Below are positions 8,393 through 16,800 of a stretch of 64,000 nt of DNA, one piece after another. This DNA is from CAVSJA01 sp963728145 (lineage in GTDB: Bacteria > Bacteroidota > Bacteroidia > Chitinophagales > Chitinophagaceae), in the NCBI GenBank assembly GCA_963728145.1, contig CAVSJA010000005.1:62001-126000 (forward strand). Reading direction: 5' to 3'. Each line of letters starts with the position of its first letter. Position 1 is the stretch's first letter. Made by a program: the position numbers and the translations under genes. A model generated the notes under the pieces. It was not told the DNA's origin. It saw only the letters and a list, made by a program, of their open reading frames with translations, and ran no database searches.

Positions 8393-8565
8393 ATGGTGGT
8401 GAATGGTGAATGGTCAATGGTGAATAGTCAATAGTGAATAAAAGTAATTAAATAAAAAACCCCGGAGTTCCGGGGTTTTTTTATTGTAAAAGATTATTGA
8501 TATCTGCGAAGTATTCATCATTCACTATTCACTATTCACCATTCACCATTCACCATTCACCATTA
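8389..8565. repeat. Inverted 7-bp TGGTGAA array with a terminator in its loop
   Basis: The left arm (8389-8440) has GGTGAAT/GGTCAAT units starting inside the stop codon of the esterase gene. The right arm (8517-8564) has ATTCACC/ATTCACT units ending at the TAA stop of the TonB receptor gene on the other strand. The loop holds a perfect intrinsic terminator (8454-8482). The array therefore exactly fills the space between the stops of two convergent genes. Confidence 0.9.
8454..8482. terminator. Bidirectional rho-independent terminator
   Basis: A-run, perfect palindrome CCCCGGAGTTCCGGGG (8460-8475) and a run of seven T. It works on both strands and serves the convergent esterase and TonB receptor genes. 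Confidence 0.92.
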
Positions 8566-11500
8566 GAATGTTATCCTCGCACCAAGTTGGCTGAGCCATC
8601 TAGCAGACAGGCCCGGAGAAAGCGATGTGCTTACTGCCCAAGGGTCGCCAGTAAATGGTGTAAAACGGTACTGAGGAGTAAGATTTGATGCGCTTACATA
8701 TCCGGCGAATTGAATTAGCGGGAAGTTGTCGTTCGTCAGGAACCAGGTTCTTCCCCAATCTTTATTCAACATATTTGTGAAGTTGTATACCTCATAGCTC
8801 AATGCGAGCTCATATCTTCTGTCGCCGACTTTCAACCTGAATTTCTGTTCAAGCTTCATATCAATGATATGAGTGAATGGCAAACGAGATCCGTTGCGCT
8901 CCGCCATTCTGCCACGATTATTGCGCAGATACTTATCACCGTCGATATATGCATTTAGATGATCTTTTTGTTGCTGAGCACTGTAAGTGACTCCATTAAC
9001 GGTATTCGTGAGGAAGATTGAACTAGAAAGTTCAGCTGCAGTTGGAATGTAGATCAGGTCATTACTTGCATTGGTTGTGAATACATCATCATTAACCGGG
9101 CTATTCCTGTAAACATAGCTTATCGGATTTCCTGATTGTCCATTATAGGTAAATGTTATACTTGTAACCATCTTCTTATTAGCATACTCGAATTGCTTGC
9201 TGATATAACCGTTGATACGGTGACCCAGGGCGAAGTCAGATCTTGACAACTCCATAGAGTTTCTTCCATTCACAGTTTCGATAAATCTCCATTGAGAGTT
9301 ATTTTGAGAGCTGGTTCCTTCATTCAGTGCAACTGATTCACCGTAAGTATAGTTCAGGTTAAATGCAAATCCATTGCGGAATGCCTTATCCAGTGTGAAT
9401 GTAAGGCTATAAGAAAATCCTCTGCGGCCGTGGTTATTGCTAAGCAGGAACACATTGCCGGGATAGGGATTGATCGTGCTGTTAGGTCTTAGCGGTATTC
9501 TCGTAGGACCTGTGCCGGTAGAATATACACTACGTGCATCTGGTGCGAGTGCCTTTCCAATAGGAGGCATGATGTTCACGTTTTCATACTGGATCTCCCA
9601 GATATTTTTTGTGAACAACATTTCCGTGGTGAATGTCCATCCATCTCCAAAGCGCTTGTCAACTCCGAGTGAACTACGGAAAACAGTTGGTAGCTTGAAA
9701 TCTTTTGCGACAAGGTCAACCTGTCCTCTTGCGTTGGCGATATTTACTCCAAGCTCTTCGGCGTTAGGTTGATTGAATGGATCGGGATTAAAGGTAAAGC
9801 CCGCGGCTGGAGGATTCAGATCGACACCACCGATAGAAACACCTGTGTTGTTATACGCACCACCTGGCCATACCAACGGAATGCGGCCAGCGAAGATTCC
9901 CATTCCGCCTCTGATCGTTACTCCCTCATCACGCAAACGGTAAGTGAAGCCAATGCGTGGTGAGACCAACCATTTAGGATCCATGACCTGTCCTGTACGA
10001 GCGCCTTTCAGGTCATAGTATTGAGAAATCTTTGCGATTGCTGTATCATTGAAGAAAGGATCAGTTGCAGGTTTTGTCAACAGTTCGGTACGATCTGCGC
10101 GCAAACCCAGAACGAAAGTGAGGTTATCATTTACTTTGATCTCATCAGTAAAGAAGAAACCAACACGCACGGTCTTGAATTGGGCCGATGCTTTTGTATT
10201 ATCGCCTGTTGTGTTATCAAGAATCGAGAAGGAACGCTGGAACCTTCTTGGTGTCGCGTTATTCAGGAAATCATTTGCGTTATTGAACGTATAAGTTCCA
10301 TAGTTGTCGCGGATAAATGTATTCAATACATCATTAAATTCGTTATCAGTTCCAACTGTAAATGTGTGTCTGTCTCTGTAAAACTTGAAGGCATCAAAAA
10401 TGCTAATGTTTCTCGCTTTAAGCAGGTTGGCAGCGGAGAAGTTCTCAGTGCCTGCATTAATGGACCCAGCCCCATCGAATATGATTACCCTTGGAAAATC
10501 CTGGCCAAGCGGTCCTCTATCATCTAATTCATCTGTAACAGTAACCAATAATCGGTTATCGGAATTTCCGGAAAAGTTACTTTTCAATTCACCAGAAAAA
10601 GAGTGAGTACGGTTAGGGAATAAATAACCTGCATTATAAAAGGTGATGGAAGTAGGACCGCTGCTGGTCGTATTGTAACGCAACCCTTTGTTGTAGCGAT
10701 AAGAAAAGGCGAAGCGGTTCTTTTCATTGATATTCCAGTCAATCTTTGCATTTACACTTTCACGGTTAACCTGCTCGGGGTTGTCGATATAGCCGCCGGG
10801 TTCATAACCGTATACTGTTCTGAGACGGTTTGCAATATTGTCGATTGTAGCCTGATTGCTACCGCCCCTGTATTCGTCAAAGTTAAATGGTTGGGGGCGT
10901 TGGTCCCGTTGCCATTCTGCGAGGAAAAAATAGAATAATTTATTTTTAATGATTGGCCCACCAACACGAAAACCATACATTTTGTTTTGGAAACCTGCGG
11001 CCTTTGTTCTCTCGACAACGCCTGGAAATCCAGGTTTGGCAGTAGCAACAGGAGACTTGCCTGTAAGGTTTTCATTTCTGAAATAAAACCAGGCCGATCC
11101 CTGAATCTGGTTTGTTCCGGATTTGGTAATTGCGTTTACGGCACCACCGGTGAAATTTCCATACTGTGCATCGTATGGTGACAGAATTACCTGTATCTGA
11201 TCGATCGCATCAATTGAGATCGGAGCCACTCCCGCCTGACCACCATTTGTACCTGAAGCGGCAAGGCCGAATATATCGGTATTGTTTGCTCCATCGATGA
11301 AGAATGAATTATAACGGTTATTCTGACCAGCAAAGGCAACGCCACCATCGCCAGTTACTTTCGCCTGAGGAGTGAACTTAAGAAAATCATTCAATCCTCT
11401 TCCAACCGATGGAAGATTCGCCATCTTATCGCGACCAATGCTGGTTTCAGTTCCACCCTTTCCACTCGTTGGTCTGCTTCTTCCTGCAACTACAACTTCC

Positions 11501-11850
11501 GTAAGTGTTGATGATTTTTCCGCAAGTGAGAATTCTTGCGTGGAAGTTTCACCAAGGGTAAGGTTAATGTCATTCAGGGTCTCATCATTAAATCCTACGA
11601 AGCTAACAACGATCGTGTAGGGTCCACCGGGTTTTAAGTTGATCAGATTATAACGACCACCGGTACGGGTGGCTGTCCTATAAACGGTGCCGGTGGGAAC
11701 ATGGGTCGCTGTAACGGTTGCGCCAACGAGGGCTTCACCTTTACCTGTTTTTACAAAGCCACTGATGCTACTGTTTGTTTCCTGGGCTGAAAGGGATAGG
11801 GGGAAAACAAATAATACCGCCAGCAAGAAAACAGCGATTCTCTTAAGCAT
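8563..11850 (-). CDS. TonB-dependent receptor, Oar-like
   Basis: 1095 aa from the ATG at 11850, which gives signal peptide MLKRIAVFLLAVLFVFPL with an SLSA-Q cleavage site; the ORF upstream of this is noncoding. Order: carboxypeptidase-regulatory-like domain (about 25-110, SGFVKTGKGEALVGATVTA), plug domain with GRGLNDFLKFTPQ and an IDAIDQIQVILSPYDAQYG block, then a large barrel ending in a final aromatic residue (ARITF). The SPYDAQYGNFTGGAVNAITKSG pattern and the lack of a SusD neighbour point to the Oar-like outer-membrane receptor group rather than a SusC/SusD glycan transporter. Oar-type proteins take up or export unknown ligands; Myxococcus Oar is needed for signal release. Transcribed alone. 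Confidence 0.88.
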   Translation of the reverse strand: MLKRIAVFLLAVLFVFPLSLSAQETNSSISGFVKTGKGEALVGATVTATHVPTGTVYRTATRTGGRYNLINLKPGGPYTIVVSFVGFNDETLNDINLTLGETSTQEFSLAEKSSTLTEVVVAGRSRPTSGKGGTETSIGRDKMANLPSVGRGLNDFLKFTPQAKVTGDGGVAFAGQNNRYNSFFIDGANNTDIFGLAASGTNGGQAGVAPISIDAIDQIQVILSPYDAQYGNFTGGAVNAITKSGTNQIQGSAWFYFRNENLTGKSPVATAKPGFPGVVERTKAAGFQNKMYGFRVGGPIIKNKLFYFFLAEWQRDQRPQPFNFDEYRGGSNQATIDNIANRLRTVYGYEPGGYIDNPEQVNRESVNAKIDWNINEKNRFAFSYRYNKGLRYNTTSSGPTSITFYNAGYLFPNRTHSFSGELKSNFSGNSDNRLLVTVTDELDDRGPLGQDFPRVIIFDGAGSINAGTENFSAANLLKARNISIFDAFKFYRDRHTFTVGTDNEFNDVLNTFIRDNYGTYTFNNANDFLNNATPRRFQRSFSILDNTTGDNTKASAQFKTVRVGFFFTDEIKVNDNLTFVLGLRADRTELLTKPATDPFFNDTAIAKISQYYDLKGARTGQVMDPKWLVSPRIGFTYRLRDEGVTIRGGMGIFAGRIPLVWPGGAYNNTGVSIGGVDLNPPAAGFTFNPDPFNQPNAEELGVNIANARGQVDLVAKDFKLPTVFRSSLGVDKRFGDGWTFTTEMLFTKNIWEIQYENVNIMPPIGKALAPDARSVYSTGTGPTRIPLRPNSTINPYPGNVFLLSNNHGRRGFSYSLTFTLDKAFRNGFAFNLNYTYGESVALNEGTSSQNNSQWRFIETVNGRNSMELSRSDFALGHRINGYISKQFEYANKKMVTSITFTYNGQSGNPISYVYRNSPVNDDVFTTNASNDLIYIPTAAELSSSIFLTNTVNGVTYSAQQQKDHLNAYIDGDKYLRNNRGRMAERNGSRLPFTHIIDMKLEQKFRLKVGDRRYELALSYEVYNFTNMLNKDWGRTWFLTNDNFPLIQFAGYVSASNLTPQYRFTPFTGDPWAVSTSLSPGLSARWLSQLGARITF

Positions 11851-12009
11851 ATAGTTTTGTTTTAGCAGAATACAAAGAAAAGCAAATATGTGATAAATAT
11901 TTGAAAGTAATATTAACAAAAAATCCAAGGCAAAAAATTGATGCAAACCGCTGCACAGCCCGCTTTTTCAGTTGATTGAAACCATTAAAAAACAGCCGGT
12001 TTTAATCAT

Positions 12010-12017
12010 TAACTTTG
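12010..12017 (+). promoter_or_regulatory. Putative -7 box for ribBA
   Basis: TAACTTTG matches TAnnTTTG and lies 15 nt before the ribBA ATG; no convincing -33 TTTG box is visible. No FMN riboswitch is recognised in the 180-bp divergent gap. Confidence 0.4.
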
Positions 12018-12032
12018 TGTAAATTTTTTTTG

Positions 12033-13235
12033 ATGCTTGATACCATTCAAAGTGCGATTGATGATATAAAAAAAGGTAAGATGGTCATTGCCGTTGACGA
12101 TGAGGATCGTGAGAACGAAGGTGATTTCATCGTTGCCGCAAGGCATGCAAGTCCTGAAGTGATCAACTTCATGAGTAAGCAGGGAAGGGGATTGATATGC
12201 GCACCCCTGCTGGAAGACCGCTGCGATGAATTACAGCTCGGACTGATGGTGAATAATAATACGGCTTTACATGAAACAGCTTTTACTGTTTCTGTAGACC
12301 TGCTCGGACATGGTTGCACCACGGGAATTTCGGCACAGGACAGGTCATGTACAGTAAGGGCTTTAATTGACCCATCAACGAAACCCGAGGATCTTGGGAG
12401 ACCTGGGCATATATTTCCTTTACGAGCTAAGAAAGGTGGAGTGCTTAGAAGAGCAGGTCATACGGAAGCCGCAATTGACCTGGCCAGACTGGCGGGCCTT
12501 GAACCGGCAGGAGTTCTTGTTGAGATCATGAATGAAGATGGGTCGATGGCGAGATTGCCTGAGCTGCGATTGATAGCGAAGAAGTTCGATCTCAAACTAA
12601 TTTCGATAAAGGACCTGATCGAGTACCGGTTGAAAACGGATTCTCTTATCGAAGAGATCGTACGGGTAGATATGCCTACGAAATATGGGCATTTCAAATT
12701 GATCGCCTTCCGTGAAAAGAATACCCCAAATGAACATCTTGCTCTTATCAAAGGAACCTGGGAAAAAGAAGAACCGGTAATGGTAAGAGTGCATTCATCA
12801 TGCTTCACCGGTGATATTCTCGGATCCCTGCGTTGCGATTGCGGCGATCAACTGCATACTGCAATGCAAATGGTTGACCGGGTAGGCAAGGGAGCAATAC
12901 TTTACATGAACCAGGAAGGTCGTGGTATCGGTCTCGTGAACAAACTCAAAGCATATCAATTGCAGGAAGATGGATTAGATACCGTTGAAGCAAATCTCCA
13001 TTTGGGATTACCAATGGATAAAAGAGATTATGGTATCGGAGCACAGATCCTGCGCTATCTTGGTATAACAAGGTTAAGATTGATCAGCAACAATCCACGC
13101 AAACGCGCCGGATTGCTTGGATATGGAATCGAAGTTGTTGAAACTATTCCCATCGAGGTGGATCCCAATCCCCATAACGAAAAATACCTGCAGACAAAGA
13201 GGGATAAGCTGGGACATGAGATTCTTAAAGGATGA
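12033..13235 (+). CDS. ribBA: 3,4-dihydroxy-2-butanone-4-phosphate synthase / GTP cyclohydrolase II
   Basis: 400 aa bifunctional riboflavin biosynthesis enzyme. The N-terminal RibB half converts ribulose 5-phosphate to the four-carbon unit and shows DDEDRENEGD (22-31) and GRPGHIFPL (122-130). The C-terminal RibA half opens GTP to the pyrimidine precursor: zinc ligands C257, C268 and C270 (HSSCFTGD...RCDCGD), NQEGRGIG (293-300) and ISNNPRKRAGL. Both halves have their motifs, so both activities are expected. The ATG at 12033 was chosen over TTG at 12015, which would add only six residues. No other rib genes are nearby. Confidence 0.96.
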   Translation: MLDTIQSAIDDIKKGKMVIAVDDEDRENEGDFIVAARHASPEVINFMSKQGRGLICAPLLEDRCDELQLGLMVNNNTALHETAFTVSVDLLGHGCTTGISAQDRSCTVRALIDPSTKPEDLGRPGHIFPLRAKKGGVLRRAGHTEAAIDLARLAGLEPAGVLVEIMNEDGSMARLPELRLIAKKFDLKLISIKDLIEYRLKTDSLIEEIVRVDMPTKYGHFKLIAFREKNTPNEHLALIKGTWEKEEPVMVRVHSSCFTGDILGSLRCDCGDQLHTAMQMVDRVGKGAILYMNQEGRGIGLVNKLKAYQLQEDGLDTVEANLHLGLPMDKRDYGIGAQILRYLGITRLRLISNNPRKRAGLLGYGIEVVETIPIEVDPNPHNEKYLQTKRDKLGHEILKG

Positions 13236-13823
13236 TTTTCCATGCAGTCCCTAACGCCAACTTTTTACCCCGAAGGCCCCGCCATGGCGGGGGAGGATGA
13301 GGTTTCGAAGTCTCGAATCTTCAATTCAACAGAAGAATAGATGAACAAGGAATGATCAATTTCCATCGGATGTTTTTCCAATATTTTTAGAACTCGTTTT
13401 GTCTTCATCTGATTTGTTATCGCCTTTCTTTCTTTTTGGCGTACTAACGGCAAAAAAGGAAAATCCTCATTATTTTAAGTTTTTTCCTCATCAAAAAATG
13501 ATGAAAAGTCGTTGTGATTCCGTTTCATTCAGCAGACAACCCCTCCGATGGAAATTGATCATTCCTTGTTCATCTATTCTTCTGTTGAATAGAAATTTTG
13601 GGACGACGAAAACTAAGGAACTCTTATCCACTTCAGTAACAAAACCCGCCGATGGGAATTGGAAATTCCTTGTTCTTCTGTTCTTTTTGAAACATTCCAA
13701 AAGAAAAATTTATACTATAAAGTTACCAGTCGAAGAAAGGAAAAAACAATCCGCGCCTTAGCGCCTTTGCGGTAAAAACTGACTGTGCCTGAAGGAAACT
13801 AGTGAATAGTTGAAGATTTACTA
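13236..13823. other. 588-bp noncoding gap between convergent ribBA and tamB
   Basis: No credible gene. It contains a perfect 16-bp palindrome CCCCGCCATGGCGGGG (13277-13292), the long inverted repeat described separately, a degenerate third copy of that repeat (about 13648-13690), and CGCGCCTTAGCGCCTTTGCG at about 13752-13772, which resembles a short repeat common between Bacteroidota genes. The 120-codon open frame 13399-13761 reads through these repeats and is not taken as a gene. Confidence 0.7.
13324..13590. repeat. 47-bp perfect inverted repeat with 173-bp spacer
   Basis: Arm 13324-13370 (starting ATTCAACAGAAGAATAG) is the exact reverse complement of 13544-13590 (ending TCTTCTGTTGAAT). 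A third, diverged copy in the same direction as the second arm follows at about 13648-13690 (CCGATGGGAATTGG...TTCCTTGTTCTTCTGTT). No protein-coding capacity or transposase relation is seen. Confidence 0.9.
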
Positions 13824-16800
13824 TTATTCTTGATCTTGCGAAACAGAAGTAACTCCAATCTTGGGATCCTGGGTAGCGGGTTTCAATTTGACCTTTTTCT
13901 TTTTTTCTTTCCTGAAAAGATCACCGAATTTATCTGCATCGCGACGGAAAGAAATAGATGCACCTGAACGGGTTTGCTTGCCTGTGCCTGCAGCAAAGTA
14001 TCCGTAGTTATTTCGGTAGAAAATAGTAAGAACCAATTTTCCATCCGGCCGGATCTTCCATTCTGCATTGAGATCAGGTAAGAATGCAAGACTCTTTGAT
14101 GCAGCTGCCTGTGCCGAACTCAAACCAAAATCCAAAGCGCTTCCAAATGTAAAGGTCAATCGTTCATTGAATAGACTCTTGCCAATCGAGAGATTCAAAG
14201 CAGTTCTGTCAATTGTAAACGTATTGGGGCTTGTGGTAAGGAAATTTGTGCCGCTGTACAATTGCGCGTTGAAATTGATACGGATACTTTTATCGTTGAA
14301 TACTTTTTGAAAAATATTGGAAAATTGTTTACTGAGAATATTCGACAATGCACCCGAAATACTGTTCACCACAATTCCTTCAAACGCGATATTTCCTATG
14401 TTTGATTGATCTGCTGTTGATATCGGGCCAAAACTATTGAACACGATCAGGAACGCTACCTGCTTGTTCAATTCATTCTGATCTTCCTGAATTTGTTTAA
14501 AAGCCAATAAGGCCTCCGGATCATTTTGCAATTGTGATGGCAATTCGAGCCTGAAGCGGATAGCGGGTTGCATCAGGTTGCCGGTAAGTTCAGAAACCAC
14601 GACTACCTTGCCGCGAAATTTCTTAACGTTATCGCCAAAATAGGCCGGCAAAGCAAGATCACTGAATGCGACATCTTCTGCTTCGTACTCGGCGGTCACT
14701 TTCATCTCGGCATCATAAGGATCGCCTTTCCATCGAATGTAGTTACCAACCCCTTCACGCAGTTTGAATGGTTTACGCAGCAGTGACTCAAAATTGAAAT
14801 TATAATTCCCGCGCTCAATATCATAATGACCGGTGATGGTAAACTCGCCATCCGTTGTTGCCCGCATAACCAGGTTTCCATAGCCAATTGCCCGGATGAC
14901 ATCACCTGTAAACTCATCAAGAATGACGTTCATTTGAGCGAGCCTGTTCGCGGTGATATCGAGGTTAACGGTCAGGTTGCTTTCCTGGGGGAGAACTGGT
15001 GATGCCATTTCTCTTCCATACACCTTCCATACTATATAATCTGCCTGTCCTGTTTCTTTTGATGTACCACTGCGGATATAGATCCTGGAACTATCTGCAG
15101 GTTCTGCCCTTATATCCATCACCATATTTTCTACCGGACCACTGAAACGCATACCCGCTTTTGCAATCGCTGTTCCGAAGAAGGGTTCATTCTTTGTTCC
15201 CGCAGTTTCCAGTGCGAGTAAACGCGGTGAATTCATTTCAAAATCAAATGCGAGATCATCAAAACCCTGGTGATATAGTCTTCCCCTCGTCAAACGTCCG
15301 CTATTGTCGTATTTATCCTTCAGTGTGAATGAGCCGAAGTCCATATATCCATCTTTCAAATCAATATTTGCTGATGGAATGGTATAGGTAACATTGGTAT
15401 AGTCAACTTTAAGGCTTGCGTTCTTCAGGGTCATTTTACCAAGGTATTTCAACCGGTTTACGGGACCAACGATGCGAAGCTGACCAGATGCATAACCCGT
15501 TACTTCACTGAATATGCCAGTTAGATAATGTTCTAGATAATCGATTTTAGTTTCAGTCAGATTAGTGGTGATGTCCAATTGCTGTGCGCTTGTACTGTCA
15601 AGCATGTTATAAATACCCTGCAGGTCGAACTGATAATCTTTGTTATCTGAGATTGCATTAAAATTCACTTTTCCTGTACGCTGACTATAGTTGGCTGTCA
15701 TCTGCAGTTTACCAATTGAATCATCATCGAGGCGGAACTGATCTGCATCTGCCTTTAGATCGATCTGGAATTTTCCATATGGATCCAGGATATCGACAGT
15801 ACCCGTTAGCAAACCTTCCAGCCTGTTCTTTGGAATAACATAAGGAGCGAAGTCGCCAATATTCACCTTGTTCAATTCAACCCTGATATCGTTCGTATTT
15901 CCAATTTCTGATGGATGCGTTGTTACCAATATTTCTTGCTGGCCATTATAGATCCTGACTCCATCAGCATAAACCATTTTCTCGCTTAATACCAATTCTC
16001 CGTCTTTTTCGATGGTCCAGTTTTTTCCATTCAGATCGAAATTGGATTCGCGGAAAAGGATCCTTGCGCCATCCCGCAATGTTTGAACCTGCGCAGAGAT
16101 TTTTGCTGCGTTCAGAGTTTGGTTTGCGCTTGTAGTGATACTGATCTCCGAAATATCATTGAAGGAGCGAACATCCATTGCTGTGCCGGGGAAATGCAAA
16201 CTGTCGTTGATGTAGATATCCGCGATCTCGCCGTGCATGGTTAAACTATCCAGTGAACCCGTGGCATTGAATTTTGTATTGAAAGCTGTAATATTTTTAT
16301 AGCTGAATTGAGGAACTTCCGCATTCAGGTCGAGCAAATTGTTTTTGGTGTTGATCCTTCCGGTTATCGTACTGTAATTAAATCCTTTCAGGTCAGTGTG
16401 TACAAATTGCAAGTATTCATCTACTTTCTTCGTAGTGATAACAAAGCTGAAATTTTCATTGGTCACCTGGCGCTTTGAAGGCTTGATATAACTTGGATAG
16501 TACCGATTAAGGAAGGTTTGAAATGCCCCTGGAAGTTCTTTGATGGAGAATTCACCAACCAATGCGGCATCAAATTCATTGCTCAGCACCGTAATCGCCT
16601 TGTTATTATCAACCACTCTCGATTCGATACTCAATGAATCAAAAGGTATACGGATGCCGTCTTTCAGCACTACTGCTTCATATACTTTAGCGGTTCCCAA
16701 AAAGTTATCGAGATTATCACCGCTGAAATCAAAGCGAAACTTTCCGTTGAATTCGATATTGTCTTTCGTGAAATTTATCTTTTTTAGATCCGCTTTTCCG

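Noticed and set aside
10021..10527. 168-codon plus-strand open frame inside the TonB receptor region
   Set aside because: Shadow of the minus-strand receptor, which has full-length domain support.
11851..12032. Possible FMN riboswitch upstream of ribBA
   Set aside because: The expected conserved loops (AGGG-type and GATGAGAGAAGG-type blocks) are not seen.
13399..13761. 120-codon plus-strand open frame in the ribBA-tamB gap
   Set aside because: It reads through one arm of the 47-bp inverted repeat and through its degenerate copy; composition is not protein-like and no family is recognised.
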